Below are positions 8,230-16,980 of a stretch of DNA of 64,000 nt, piece after piece (within the stretch, counting starts at the first letter, position 1; every line of letters starts with the position of its first letter). The notes beneath the pieces are model-generated. The model did not search any database and was not told the origin of the DNA. It saw only the letters and a list, made by a program, of their open reading frames with translations. Made by a program: the position numbers and the translations under genes. This stretch comes from Pseudomonas fluorescens (GTDB lineage: Bacteria; Pseudomonadota; Gammaproteobacteria; Pseudomonadales; Pseudomonadaceae), in the NCBI RefSeq assembly GCF_000730425.1, contig NZ_CP008896.1:3720001-3784000 (forward strand). The letters run 5' to 3'.

Positions 8230-9519
8230 TTAGCGCCCGCGTTTCCACAGGTACGCACCCACCAGTATGCCCATGGTGCAGATGACGGCGACGTAATAGG
8301 CCGGGCCCATCGGGCTCTCCTTCATCAGCAGCGACACCACCAGTGGCGTCAAGCCACCGAACACGGCATAGGCGACGTTGTAGGAGAACGACAGACCGCT
8401 GAAACGCACCACCGGCGGGAAAGCCTTGACCATCACGTAGGGCACAACGCCCACCACGCCGACGAACAGGCCGGTGAGGGTATAGAGCGGGAACAGCCAG
8501 TCCGGGTGGTCCAAAAGGCTGTGATACAGCGTCCACGAGGTGGCGAGCAGCAACGCACAACCTGCGATCAGCACACGCCCGGCACCGAAGCGGTCAGCCA
8601 ATGCGCCTGACAGGATGCAGCCCAGGCTCAGGGTGACAATCGCCAGGCTGTTGGCCTGCAACGAGACGGTCGGACTGAAGTGGTAGACCGTCTGCAGCAC
8701 GGTCGGGGTCATCAGGATCACCACGACGATACCGGCCGACAGCAGCCAGGTCAGCAGCATCGACAGCACGATGGCGCCACGGTGGTCACGCAGGACCGCA
8801 CGCAATGGCAACTCGGCGGCCAGCGTCTTGCGCTGCTGCATTTCGGCGAAGATCGGTGTTTCGTGCAGCCAGCGGCGCAGGTAGACGGAAAACAGGCCGA
8901 ATACACCGCCCAGCAGGAACGGGATCCGCCAGGCGTAATCCGACACCTGCTCTGGCGTGTACAGCGTATTGATGGCCGTGGCCACCAGCGAACCCAGCAG
9001 GATCCCGGCGGTCAGGCCGCTGGTCAGGGTGCCGCAGGCGTAGCCGATATGCCGTGGCGGTACGTGTTCGGAGACAAAGACCCACGCCCCCGGCACTTCT
9101 CCGCCAATGGCCGCGCCCTGGATCACGCGCATCAGCAGCAACAGGATCGGCGCCCACAGGCCGATCTGCGCGTAGGTCGGCAACAAGCCCATGATCAGGG
9201 TGGGCACGGCCATCATGAAGATGCTCAGGGTGAACATCTTCTTGCGCCCCAGCAGGTCGCCGAAGTGCGCCATGATGATCCCGCCCAGCGGCCGTGCCAG
9301 GTAGCCGGCGGCGAAAATCCCGAAGGTCTGCATCAGGCGCAGCCATTCGGGCATATCGGCAGGGAAGAACAGCTTCCCGACCACCGTGGCGAAGAACACG
9401 AAGATGATGAAGTCGTAGAACTCCAGCGCGCCACCCAGGGCAGACAGCGACAGGGTCTTGTAATCGTTGCGGTTCAACGGTCGGGCAGGCGGCGCAATGC
9501 TTGAAGGCACTGTGGTCAT
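8230..9519 (-). CDS. MFS transporter, metabolite:H+ symporter type
   Basis: A 429-residue inner-membrane protein with 12 predicted helices, resembling the MHS (ProP/citrate/alpha-ketoglutarate) branch of the major facilitator superfamily. It has the N-terminal LGGALEFYDFIIFVFFATVV, the loop motif GDLLGRKKMF between helices 2 and 3, RVIQGAAIGGEVPGAW in helix 4 and GALADRFGAGRVL between helices 8 and 9. In P. aeruginosa a probable MFS gene (PA5370) holds the same place upstream of pstS. Substrate cannot be told from sequence; an organic acid or zwitterion is typical of the family. It stands alone, with a REP pair at its 3' end. Confidence 0.88.
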   Translation of the reverse strand: MTTVPSSIAPPARPLNRNDYKTLSLSALGGALEFYDFIIFVFFATVVGKLFFPADMPEWLRLMQTFGIFAAGYLARPLGGIIMAHFGDLLGRKKMFTLSIFMMAVPTLIMGLLPTYAQIGLWAPILLLLMRVIQGAAIGGEVPGAWVFVSEHVPPRHIGYACGTLTSGLTAGILLGSLVATAINTLYTPEQVSDYAWRIPFLLGGVFGLFSVYLRRWLHETPIFAEMQQRKTLAAELPLRAVLRDHRGAIVLSMLLTWLLSAGIVVVILMTPTVLQTVYHFSPTVSLQANSLAIVTLSLGCILSGALADRFGAGRVLIAGCALLLATSWTLYHSLLDHPDWLFPLYTLTGLFVGVVGVVPYVMVKAFPPVVRFSGLSFSYNVAYAVFGGLTPLVVSLLMKESPMGPAYYVAVICTMGILVGAYLWKRGR

Positions 9520-10072
9520 GGCAAGGCTTCTCTTATTAGGTCAGATCAGGAATCCGCAACAGCGTGGGTTTGGCCCGGCAGGTCCGGCAAGATAACAAAT
9601 TGCCTGCAAAAGCACAGTCTAAACACCTGCTCGGCGGTTAGCGCCGACTCGCAACGTCACCCCTTTGCGAGGCCCGTCCGTTCTCTCTTCGAATGATTGT
9701 CGGGGACCGAAAACACCCGCAAATACTGGGGTGCAGGGCTCGACAGAAACAATGGTCAAACCCCTCAAGTTGCATGACTGTTTTGGCCATTTTTTTGACG
9801 CCTGTAAAGCCGTGTCAATAGATGTACAAAATCCGGGCCCGATGGTCGTCGTGCAGGCTATCGACCGATATACTGCGCACCTTGCACCTGCTTATCCGTG
9901 GAAGTTGCGCGAAAACGTCGTTGGCACCGGTCAGCCGATTTCGCAGAGTTTCCCTCAAGGCGCCTTTCGAAAAACGTGACGAACGTAGTATGTTCGGGGC
10001 TGAATCGTTTTTCCAAGACGGCTATTCACCGATTACATAGTCCAAGAGTCACGGGTCAGAGGCACCCCCGGC
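9520..10072. other. Intergenic region, 553 bp, no convincing gene
   Basis: Lies between the starts of two divergent genes. I see no open frame with a ribosome site and no stable long hairpin. TATACT at 9869-9874 could be a -10 element for rightward transcription toward the thioesterase, giving a long leader of about 190 nt. Otherwise nothing recognisable. Confidence 0.4.
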
Positions 10073-10477
10073 ATGATCGAACTCGAACAAGAAGATCCTA
10101 TCCCGCAAGGCGATCTCGCCCTGCAAATCACTGCACTGCCCCGTGAAACCAACGGTTTCGGTGATATTTTCGGCGGCTGGCTGGTGGCGCAGATGGACCT
10201 GGCCGGCACGGCAATGGCCAGCAAGGTCGCCGGTGGCCGCGTGGCGACCGTGGCGATCGATCGCATGGCCTTCCTGGTTCCCGTGGCGGTGGGCGCGCAG
10301 TTGTCCTTCTACACCCAGGCCCTGGAAATCGGCCGCAGTTCGATCCAGATGATGGTCGAAGTGTGGAGCGATGACCCACTGTCCAGCGAATGGCGCAAAG
10401 TCACCGAGGCGGTGTTTGTGTTCGTCGCCATCGATGGCAGCGGGCGCACCCGCTCGGTTCCGTCCCGGGCGCGTTAA
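10073..10477 (+). CDS. Acyl-CoA thioesterase, YciA-like hotdog protein
   Basis: Hydrolyses acyl-CoA thioesters in the cytoplasm. The 134 residues form a single hotdog domain. The central helix segment NGFGDIFGGWLVAQMDLAG matches the YciA/acyl-CoA hydrolase pattern (N-x-G-x-IFGGWL-x-x-x-MD), with the catalytic Asp in MDLAG. A second conserved patch is RVATVAIDRMAFLVPV. Start ATG 10073. It precedes the mutarotase gene by 57 bp on the same strand, with no functional link. Substrate chain length is not predictable. Confidence 0.88.
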   Translation: MIELEQEDPIPQGDLALQITALPRETNGFGDIFGGWLVAQMDLAGTAMASKVAGGRVATVAIDRMAFLVPVAVGAQLSFYTQALEIGRSSIQMMVEVWSDDPLSSEWRKVTEAVFVFVAIDGSGRTRSVPSRAR

Positions 10478-10534
10478 ACCTCGCGGCGGTTTGACGGTCC
10501 ATTGCCCCATTGCCTGTCATTGAGAGAGCCTTGT

Positions 10535-11419
10535 ATGCCTACGCCCCACGTTGAAACCGTGAAAATGGATGAGCTGGACTGCTGGCGCATCCGCCACAAC
10601 GGCGCCGAAGTGCTGGTGGCCCAACAGGGCGCGCACGTCTTCAGTTATCAGCCTGCCGATGCAAAACCGGTGATCTGGCCCAACGACAAGGCGGTGTTCA
10701 AGCAAGGCAAAGGCATCCGCACCGGCGTGCCAGTGTGCTGGCCATGGTTTGGTGTGTTCGAGCGCAACCCGCAAAGCGTCAAGGCGATGCGCCAGAGCGA
10801 TCAGCCGGCCGGCGCCCATGGCTTTGCGCGTACCGCCATCTGGACCTTGGTCGGCGTGGAAGACAATCGGCTTGAGTTGGCGCTCATTGCGCCTGCCGGC
10901 GGCTTCCCTGGCTGGCCGCATCTGGTCGATCTGAAAATGAGCATCCTGCTGGATGAGCAACTGCATATCCGCCTGACCAGCCACAACCGTGGCACCGACA
11001 CGGTGACGATCAGCCAGGCGCTGCACAGCTACTTCGCCGTCAGCGATGTGCGCAAGGTGCAGGTCGAAGGCCTGGATGGGCTGGACTATATCGATACCGC
11101 CGACGGCTGGGCGACCAAAAAGCAATCCGGCCTCCTGCACTTCACTGCCGAGACCGACCGCATCTACCTCGATACGCCTGCACAGCTGAACATCATCGAT
11201 AAAGACTGGCAGCGCCGGATCCAGCTCACCAGCGAAGGGTCAAAATCGACGGTGATCTGGAACCCCTGGACCGAACGTGCCAAGGCTTTCGATGACATGG
11301 CCGACGATGGCTGGCAGGGCATGCTATGCATCGAGACGGCCAATGTGTTGGACGATGTAGTGGTGCTGGCACCTGGAGCGAGCCACACCATGGCTGTGAG
11401 CATCGCCGCCATCCTGTAG
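10535..11419 (+). CDS. D-hexose-6-phosphate mutarotase (aldose 1-epimerase family)
   Basis: Interconverts alpha and beta anomers of glucose-6-phosphate or a related hexose phosphate. The 294-residue product follows the YeaD pattern: GAHVFSYQP near the N-terminus, GVPVCWPWFG, HGFARTAIW and the His in SQALHSYFAV, expected to be catalytic. The ATG at 10535 with GAGAG upstream is preferred to a longer TTG start. Its stop codon TAG (11417-11419) lies inside a REP element: the gene ends ...ATC CTG TAG within TGTAGGAG. Confidence 0.9.
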   Translation: MPTPHVETVKMDELDCWRIRHNGAEVLVAQQGAHVFSYQPADAKPVIWPNDKAVFKQGKGIRTGVPVCWPWFGVFERNPQSVKAMRQSDQPAGAHGFARTAIWTLVGVEDNRLELALIAPAGGFPGWPHLVDLKMSILLDEQLHIRLTSHNRGTDTVTISQALHSYFAVSDVRKVQVEGLDGLDYIDTADGWATKKQSGLLHFTAETDRIYLDTPAQLNIIDKDWQRRIQLTSEGSKSTVIWNPWTERAKAFDDMADDGWQGMLCIETANVLDDVVVLAPGASHTMAVSIAAIL

Positions 11420-11501
11420 GAGCCGGCTTGCCGGCGATCCCATCGCCTCGGTACAACTGACACACCGTGTCGCCTGGATCGCTGGCAAGCCAGCTCCTAC
11501 A
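11415..11501. repeat. REP pair, inverted, overlapping the 3' end of the mutarotase gene
   Basis: TGTAGGAGCCGGCTTGCCGG at 11415 and the diverged inverted copy CTGGCAAGCCAGCTCCTACA ending at 11501. The first unit supplies the stop codon of the upstream gene. It sits between convergent genes. Confidence 0.88.
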
Positions 11502-11511
11502 GGGTCATGGG

Positions 11512-12048
11512 TTATAAATCCGATTCCTGCACCACCCGCACGACCCCGGCATCCAGCGCATAAGCCGCATCCGCCAGGTCGTTGTTGACCGTTTCCACCT
11601 TCAAGGTGCCGGTCACCCACAGCGGCGTGTAGATATCATCGAGCTTCAGGCCCTTGGGGTAGCGCACCAGCACCAACTGATTGGGCGGCGGTGGCGGCAC
11701 GTGGATGCAGGCGCCCGGGTAAGGCACCAGGAAGAACAAGGTACTGCGGCCCTTGGCGTCGGTTTCCAGGGGCACCGGGTAGCCGCCGAGGCGGATGTGC
11801 TTGCCGTTCATGGCAGCCACGGTCTTGGTCGAATACATCACGGCCGGAAGGCCCTTGCTCTGCTTCAAGCCACCCTTTTCGGTAAAGGTACCCAGGGCTT
11901 CAGGGGAGTTGTGGTCGATATCCGGCATTTGCTCAAGCGCCTTCTGGTCCGACTTGGGCATCAGTTCCAGCCAGTCGGTTTCCGGCAGCTCAGCGGCGTG
12001 GGCCAGGCTTGCACCCAGCAAAAAGACAGTCAACAGGAGGCGGCGCAT
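11512..12048 (-). CDS. DUF3299 exported protein
   Basis: 178 residues with a clear signal peptide (MRRLLLTVFLLGASLAHA), so periplasmic. The mature part has the DUF3299 hallmarks: WLELMPKSD near the start, a middle block IRLGGYPVPLE, then FFLVPYPGACIHVPPPPPNQLVLV and a C-terminal strand-rich segment. In other bacteria members of this family neighbour ABC export systems; here it is alone. The ATG at 12048 is chosen because it begins the signal peptide; a TTG at 12063 would add five residues. Function unknown. Confidence 0.85.
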   Translation of the reverse strand: MRRLLLTVFLLGASLAHAAELPETDWLELMPKSDQKALEQMPDIDHNSPEALGTFTEKGGLKQSKGLPAVMYSTKTVAAMNGKHIRLGGYPVPLETDAKGRSTLFFLVPYPGACIHVPPPPPNQLVLVRYPKGLKLDDIYTPLWVTGTLKVETVNNDLADAAYALDAGVVRVVQESDL

Positions 12049-12086
12049 GAAGGAGCTCGGCAAATAGGAACAGTGCCGGCATTCTA

Positions 12087-12115
12087 GCCCTCTGCGCCTG
12101 CGCAGCGCAGAGGGC
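12087..12115. terminator. GC-rich inverted repeat between two minus-strand genes
   Basis: Perfect 11-bp stem GCCCTCTGCGC / GCGCAGAGGGC (12087-12097 and 12105-12115) with no strong U run. It may end the transcript of the small membrane protein gene at 12127-12372. Confidence 0.45.
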
Positions 12116-12126
12116 TTGTCGCTAAA

Positions 12127-12372
12127 TCACTTCTTTTTCAGCAGACCGTAGATCACCAGCAACACAATGGCGCCGATCAGCGCGCCGATGAAGCCTGCGC
12201 CCTGGCCTGCCTGGTAGATACCCAGCGCCTGACCGCCATAGGTCGCCGCCAGGGAGCCGGCGATACCCAGCAGGATGGTCATGATCCAGCCCATGCTGTC
12301 GTCACCTGGCTTCAGGAAACGCGCCAGCAGGCCGACGATCAAACCGATAAAGATGGTCCCAATGATACCCAT
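12127..12372 (-). CDS. GlsB/YeaQ/YmgE family small membrane protein
   Basis: An 81-residue inner-membrane protein of the transglycosylase-associated (YeaQ/YmgE/GlsB) family. It has three hydrophobic segments (GIIGTIFIGLIVGLLARFL, WIMTILLGIAGSLAATYGG, GFIGALIGAIVLLVIYGLL) separated by the family loop KPGDDSMGW. It ends in a basic LKKK tail. AGAGGGAA precedes the ATG. Members are often stress-induced; the biochemical role is unknown. Confidence 0.9.
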   Translation of the reverse strand: MGIIGTIFIGLIVGLLARFLKPGDDSMGWIMTILLGIAGSLAATYGGQALGIYQAGQGAGFIGALIGAIVLLVIYGLLKKK

Positions 12373-12472
12373 GGCATTTCCCTCTGAATGAAAGTTAGCT
12401 GAAGCCTAGTCAGACTTTGGCATCCTGCAATCAGAGGATGGCGGCAACCAATGGTTCCCGCCGCCCCGAGGG

Positions 12473-13558
12473 TTATTGCGCGGCGATCAGCGCCTGGACC
12501 TTGGCGATTTGCGCGTCGAGTGTCGCGCGGTCCTTGCAACGCAGGTTGGCGTGGCCGACCTTGCGCCCGACCTTGAAGGCCTTGCCGTAGTGATGCAGGT
12601 GGCAGTCATCAATCGCAATGACCTGCTCCACCGGCGGCACCACGCCAATGAAGTTGAGCATTGCGCTCTCGCCAACCTTGGCGGTGGAACCCAGTGGCAA
12701 GCCCGCAACCGCCCGCAGGTGGTTCTCGAACTGGCTGCACTCGGCACCTTCGGTGGTCCAATGCCCGGAGTTGTGCACACGCGGGGCGATTTCGTTGGCC
12801 TTGAGGCCACCGTCGACTTCAAAGAACTCGAACGCCATCACCCCGACATAATCCAGTTGCTCGAGCACTCGGCTGGAATAGTCTTCGGCCAGGGCCTGCA
12901 GCGGGTGGTCGGTGCTGGCCACGGACAGCTTGAGGATGCCGCTGTCGTGGGTGTTGTGTACCAACGGGTAGAACCGCGTTTCGCCATCCCGGGCACGCAC
13001 GGCCACCAGCGAGACTTCGCCGGTGAACGGCACGAAACCTTCCAACAGGCAGGCGACGCTGCCCAGCTCGGCAAACGTGCCGACCACATCGGCCTCGGTA
13101 CGCAGGACTTTCTGGCCCTTGCCGTCATAACCCAGGGTGCGGGTTTTCAGCACAGCCGGCAGGCCGATACTGGCGACGGCCGCATCCAGGTCCGCCTGGG
13201 ACTGGATGTCGGCGAACGCCGGGGTCGGAATACCCAGGTCCTTGAACATGCTTTTTTCGAACCAGCGGTCCCGGGCAATGCGCAGGGCTTCGGCGCTCGG
13301 GTATACCGGAACGAATTGCGACAGGAACGCCACGGTTTCGGCCGGCACACTTTCGAACTCGAAGGTCACCAGGTCGACTTCATCGGCCAGTTGGCGCAAG
13401 TGGTCCGGGTCGCTGTAGTCCGCCCGCAGGTGTTCGCCCAGGGCTGCCGCACAAGCGTCCGGCGCCGGATCGAGAAACGCGAAGTTCATGCCCAGCGGAG
13501 TCCCCGCCAAAGCCAGCATGCGGCCCAGTTGGCCGCCACCGATTACACCGATTTTCAT
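12473..13558 (-). CDS. purK: N5-carboxyaminoimidazole ribonucleotide synthase PurK
   Basis: ATP-grasp enzyme that makes N5-CAIR from AIR, bicarbonate and ATP in purine synthesis. 361 residues with the N-terminal Rossmann-like MKIGVIGGGQLGRMLA, ATP-grasp segments LKTRTLGYDGKGQ and LLEGFVPFTGEVSLVAVR, and the metal-binding FEFFEV...NEIAPRVHNSGHWT. ATG 13558 is used; an upstream TTG would add one residue. It starts 9 bp after the purE stop, an operon arrangement usual for these two partner enzymes. Confidence 0.97.
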   Translation of the reverse strand: MKIGVIGGGQLGRMLALAGTPLGMNFAFLDPAPDACAAALGEHLRADYSDPDHLRQLADEVDLVTFEFESVPAETVAFLSQFVPVYPSAEALRIARDRWFEKSMFKDLGIPTPAFADIQSQADLDAAVASIGLPAVLKTRTLGYDGKGQKVLRTEADVVGTFAELGSVACLLEGFVPFTGEVSLVAVRARDGETRFYPLVHNTHDSGILKLSVASTDHPLQALAEDYSSRVLEQLDYVGVMAFEFFEVDGGLKANEIAPRVHNSGHWTTEGAECSQFENHLRAVAGLPLGSTAKVGESAMLNFIGVVPPVEQVIAIDDCHLHHYGKAFKVGRKVGHANLRCKDRATLDAQIAKVQALIAAQ

Positions 13559-13567
13559 CAATCAACC

Positions 13568-14059
13568 TCAGGCGATGCGTGGGTCTGGATTGTCCAGGAC
13601 ACTGTCAGTCTGCTCCGCGCGGAACTTCTTCAGTGCCACATGGAACTGCGGGTGCTTGGCGCCCAGGATACTGGCGGCCAGCAATGCCGCGTTGATCGCG
13701 CCAGCCTTGCCAATCGCCAGGGTCGCCACCGGAATCCCGGCGGGCATCTGCACGATGGACAACAGCGAGTCCACGCCCGAGAGCATCGACGACTGGACCG
13801 GCACGCCGAGTACCGGCAAGTGGGTCTTGGCCGCACACATGCCCGGCAGGTGGGCTGCCCCACCGGCACCGGCGATGATGACCTCGATGCCACGGGATTC
13901 TGCTTCATCGGCATACTGGAACAGCAAGTCCGGTGTGCGGTGGGCGGAAACCACCTTCACTTCGAACGCAATGCCGAGCTTTTCCAGCATATCGGCGGTG
14001 TGGCTAAGGGTGGACCAATCGGACTTGGAGCCCATGATCACGCCAACCAATGCACTCAT
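13568..14059 (-). CDS. purE: 5-(carboxyamino)imidazole ribonucleotide mutase PurE
   Basis: Class I PurE: converts N5-CAIR, the product of PurK, to CAIR. 163 residues with [12 protein letters not shown] near the start (substrate phosphate loop), VVSAHRTPD holding the catalytic His, and [18 protein letters not shown] at 14059 with GAGG upstream. First gene of a purEK operon. A strong terminator-like hairpin sits in its leader (14098-14140), suggesting transcription attenuation or a terminator for upstream readthrough. Confidence 0.97.
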   Translation of the reverse strand: MSALVGVIMGSKSDWSTLSHTADMLEKLGIAFEVKVVSAHRTPDLLFQYADEAESRGIEVIIAGAGGAAHLPGMCAAKTHLPVLGVPVQSSMLSGVDSLLSIVQMPAGIPVATLAIGKAGAINAALLAASILGAKHPQFHVALKKFRAEQTDSVLDNPDPRIA

Positions 14060-14097
14060 CGTCGTGCCTCTTCTCTCTGGGCGCCCGCAGGCGCGTC

Positions 14098-14140
14098 AAA
14101 AAACAACAAGCCACGCGGGAAATCCGGCGTGGCTTGTTGT
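14098..14140 (-). terminator. Terminator-like hairpin in the purEK leader
   Basis: Perfect 14-bp stem ACAACAAGCCACGC / GCGTGGCTTGTTGT (14103-14116 and 14127-14140). On the minus strand it is followed at once by a run of six U. It lies about 40 bp before the purE ATG. It could be the LysR gene's terminator or an attenuator of purEK. A -10-like TATACT (minus strand, 14183-14178) lies just upstream of it, so a purE transcript starting there would contain it. Confidence 0.75.
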
Positions 14141-14287
14141 ACGAATTAAGGCCGGTTGGACCGGCCGAAGGCCGCGCAGTATACCGTAATAATCCAGATA
14201 AACAGCCCCTGCACCGACCATCTGTCTTACGCTTTAAACCTGCGGTTTTATTGACTTAAGAGTCAGCCAAAGACACCGCAAAACTCA

Positions 14288-14315
14288 TGTGGGAGCGGGC
14301 TTGCCCGCTCCCACA
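14288..14315. repeat. Single REP palindrome
   Basis: A perfect 28-bp palindrome, left arm TGTGGGAGCGGGC, TT centre, right arm GCCCGCTCCCACA, followed by TTTT on the plus strand. It lies just after the LysR gene stop and may serve as a terminator. Confidence 0.85.
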
Positions 14316-14333
14316 TTTTGACTTGCTGTGCCC

Positions 14334-15242
14334 TCAAGCGGTTTGGGCCGCCCCACCTTCCAACTTGCGCCACAACAACCGCACGTTCGCCTTGCGCACC
14401 AACGCGCAGCGATACAGGCGAATCTCCAACGGCACATGCCATTGCGGCCCGCCACACACCACCAGTTCACCCCGAGCCAGTTCGGCCCGCACGCTCAACT
14501 GTGGCACCCAGGCAATCCCCAACCCTTCCAGGGCCATGCTTTTCAGGCTGTCGGCCATGGCGGTTTCGTACACGGTGGTAAAGCGCAGGGCCCGCTGGCG
14601 CAACAGCAGGTTCACCGAACGCCCGAGGAACGCGCCGGCGCTGTAGGCCAGCAATGGCACGCTGCCCTCGCCTTCCAGGTCGAACAGCGGCTTGCCATGG
14701 GCATCGGCGGCACATACCGGAAGCATTTCGGTGTTGCCCAGGTGCAGCGACGGAAAAATGTCCGGGTCCATCTGCATCGCCGCATCCGGGTCGTAGAACG
14801 CCAGCATCAGGTCGCAGCCGCCTTCGCGCAGGGCATGCACGGCGTCGCCCACGTTGGTGGCCACCAACCGCGTGGCGATGTTCAACCCTTCGTTGCGCAA
14901 TTGTGCGATCCAGCGTGGGAAAAAGCCCAATGCCAGGGAGTGCGCAGCGGCCACTTGCATGACCTCGCCCTGCCCGCCTTCGAGGTGATGCAAATGGCGC
15001 AGCACTTCGCCCAGCTGTTCGACCACCGTACGCGCCGTCACCAGGAACAACTGCCCCGCCGCAGTGAGTTCCACCGGCGTGCGCGAACGATTGACCAGCG
15101 TCAGCCCCAGGGCGGCCTCAAGGCTGCGGATACGCCGGCTGAAGGCCGGCTGGGTGACAAAGCGCCGCTCCGCCGCCTGGGAGAAGCTGCGCGTGGCCGC
15201 CAGGGCGCTGAAGTCTTCCAGCCATTTGCTTTCGAGGTTCAT
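14334..15242 (-). CDS. LysR-type regulator, divergent from aspartase
   Basis: 302-residue cytoplasmic DNA-binding protein. The N-terminal winged HTH (~5-65) contains FSQAAERRFVTQPAFSRRIRSLEAALGLTLVNRS, followed by a substrate-binding domain. ATG 15242 is chosen because GGAGAA lies just upstream and it gives the standard LysR N-terminus. It is divergent from aspA, with a 168-bp gap holding a T-N11-A type palindrome, so it probably controls aspartase and itself. The effector is unknown; aspartate or a catabolite is the natural guess. I do not recognise a named orthologue. Confidence 0.88.
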   Translation of the reverse strand: MNLESKWLEDFSALAATRSFSQAAERRFVTQPAFSRRIRSLEAALGLTLVNRSRTPVELTAAGQLFLVTARTVVEQLGEVLRHLHHLEGGQGEVMQVAAAHSLALGFFPRWIAQLRNEGLNIATRLVATNVGDAVHALREGGCDLMLAFYDPDAAMQMDPDIFPSLHLGNTEMLPVCAADAHGKPLFDLEGEGSVPLLAYSAGAFLGRSVNLLLRQRALRFTTVYETAMADSLKSMALEGLGIAWVPQLSVRAELARGELVVCGGPQWHVPLEIRLYRCALVRKANVRLLWRKLEGGAAQTA

Positions 15243-15309
15243 CTGATTCTCCAGTGCATGCACCATTTTGGCACACACGCCCGCCATGATAACCGGGTCA
15301 CATCAACAT

Positions 15310-15326
15310 TATGCCGTTTGTGCATA
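15310..15326. promoter_or_regulatory. Candidate LysR-type operator upstream of aspA
   Basis: TATGC-N7-GCATA (15310-15314 and 15322-15326), a perfect dyad fitting the T-N11-A LysR box. It lies between the divergent lysR and aspA starts, about 85 bp before the aspA ATG. Confidence 0.45.
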
Positions 15327-15410
15327 GGCCAGTGTTTAACAGCATTGGCCCAAAAACTTCTGCAAGCCTAGCATTCGCAGCGTTCCGGCCTGTTCCGGGT
15401 CCATATCGAG

Positions 15411-16847
15411 ATGATTTCCGTCATGTCCTCCGCTGCATCATTCCGCACAGAAAAAGACCTGCTTGGCGTACTTGAAGTACCTGCACAAGCGTATTACGGC
15501 ATCCAGACCCTGCGAGCCGTGAATAACTTCCGTCTCTCCGGCGTTCCGATTTCGCATTACCCGAAATTGGTGGTCGGTCTGGCAATGGTCAAGCAAGCCG
15601 CCGCTGATGCCAACCGCGAGTTGGGCCAGCTCAGCGAAGCCAAGCACGCTGCCATCAGCGAAGCCTGCGCCCGCCTGATCCGCGGCGACTTCCACGAAGA
15701 ATTCGTGGTGGACATGATTCAAGGCGGCGCAGGCACTTCAACCAACATGAATGCCAACGAAGTCATCGCCAACATCGCGTTGGAGGCCATGGGCCACAAC
15801 AAGGGCGAGTACCAGTACCTGCACCCCAACAACGACGTGAACATGGCGCAGTCGACCAACGACGCCTATCCGACCGCGATCCGCCTGGGTCTGCTGCTGG
15901 GCCATGACGCGCTGCTGGCCAGCCTCGACAGCCTGATCCAGGCGTTCGCCGCCAAAGGTGTCGAGTTCGGCCACGTCCTGAAAATGGGCCGCACCCAGCT
16001 GCAAGACGCCGTGCCGATGACCCTCGGCCAGGAATTCCGCGCCTTCGCCACGACCCTGGGTGAAGACCTGGCACGCCTGAAGACCCTGGCGCCGGAACTG
16101 TTGACCGAAGTCAACCTGGGCGGCACCGCCATCGGTACCGGCATCAACGCCGACCCGCGCTACCAGGCCCTGGCCGTCCAACGCCTGGCCACCATCAGCG
16201 GCCAGCCGCTGGTACCGGCTGCCGACCTGATCGAAGCCACCTCCGACATGGGCGCGTTCGTGCTGTTCTCCGGCATGCTCAAGCGCACGGCGGTGAAGCT
16301 GTCGAAGATCTGCAACGACTTGCGCCTGCTGTCCAGCGGCCCACGTACCGGGATCAATGAGATCAACCTGCCAGCGCGCCAGCCAGGCAGTTCGATCATG
16401 CCCGGCAAGGTCAACCCGGTGATCCCGGAAGCCGTGAACCAGGTGGCCTTCCAGGTCATCGGTAACGACCTGGCCCTGACCATGGCGGCCGAAGGCGGCC
16501 AACTGCAACTGAACGTGATGGAGCCGCTGATCGCCTTCAAGATCTTCGACTCGATCCGCCTGCTGCAACGTGCCATGGACATGCTGCGTGAGCATTGCAT
16601 CGTCGGCATCACCGCTAACGAAGCCCGCTGCCGCGAACTGGTGGAGCACTCCATCGGCCTGGTCACCGCGCTGAACCCGTACATCGGCTATGAAAACGCC
16701 ACCCGCATCGCCCGTATCGCCCTTGAAAGCGGCCGCGGCGTGCTGGAGCTGGTGCGCGAAGAAGGCTTGCTCGACGACGCCATGCTCGACGACATCCTGC
16801 GCCCGGAAAACATGATTGCCCCGCGCCTGGTGCCGTTGAAGGCCTAA
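15411..16847 (+). CDS. aspA: Aspartate ammonia-lyase (aspartase)
   Basis: Cytoplasmic enzyme that reversibly deaminates L-aspartate to fumarate and ammonia. At 478 residues it matches the length I recall for the characterised P. fluorescens aspartase. Superfamily signature GSSIMPGKVNP is at about residue 326, the flexible loop supplying the catalytic Ser. Other conserved blocks are GGAGTSTNMNANE and NDVNMAQSTNDAYPT (~115-160), and MGRTQLQDAVPMTLGQEF. ATG 15411 is used; ATG 15423 is an alternative start. An intrinsic terminator follows. With the downstream symporter and asparaginase it forms a route from asparagine via aspartate into the TCA cycle. Confidence 0.97.
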   Translation: MISVMSSAASFRTEKDLLGVLEVPAQAYYGIQTLRAVNNFRLSGVPISHYPKLVVGLAMVKQAAADANRELGQLSEAKHAAISEACARLIRGDFHEEFVVDMIQGGAGTSTNMNANEVIANIALEAMGHNKGEYQYLHPNNDVNMAQSTNDAYPTAIRLGLLLGHDALLASLDSLIQAFAAKGVEFGHVLKMGRTQLQDAVPMTLGQEFRAFATTLGEDLARLKTLAPELLTEVNLGGTAIGTGINADPRYQALAVQRLATISGQPLVPAADLIEATSDMGAFVLFSGMLKRTAVKLSKICNDLRLLSSGPRTGINEINLPARQPGSSIMPGKVNPVIPEAVNQVAFQVIGNDLALTMAAEGGQLQLNVMEPLIAFKIFDSIRLLQRAMDMLREHCIVGITANEARCRELVEHSIGLVTALNPYIGYENATRIARIALESGRGVLELVREEGLLDDAMLDDILRPENMIAPRLVPLKA

Positions 16848-16901
16848 GCGCATGTAGCACCGCTCACCAGGTTGGGGGACTAGACACCTCTCATCCTTTT
16901 G

Positions 16902-16937
16902 AGGGCTTGAAGGCTTGCTCTTCAGGCCCTTTTTTTT
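16902..16937 (+). terminator. Intrinsic terminator after aspA
   Basis: Stem AGGGCTTGAAG / CTTCAGGCCCT (16902-16912, 16920-16930; one mismatch) followed by eight T. Confidence 0.85.
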
Positions 16938-16957
16938 GCCCGCAACTCGCCACCCCT

Positions 16958-16980
16958 TGTAGGAGCCGGCTTGCCGGCGA
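16958..16980. repeat. Single REP unit
   Basis: TGTAGGAGCCGGCTTGCCGG at 16958 followed by CGA; no inverted partner nearby. Confidence 0.75.

Noticed and set aside
9665-9979. A 104-codon frame in the 553-bp gap
   Set aside because: No ribosome site, atypical composition, no family.
12476-14149. A 557-codon plus-strand frame
   Set aside because: Antisense of purK and purE, which are certain genes.
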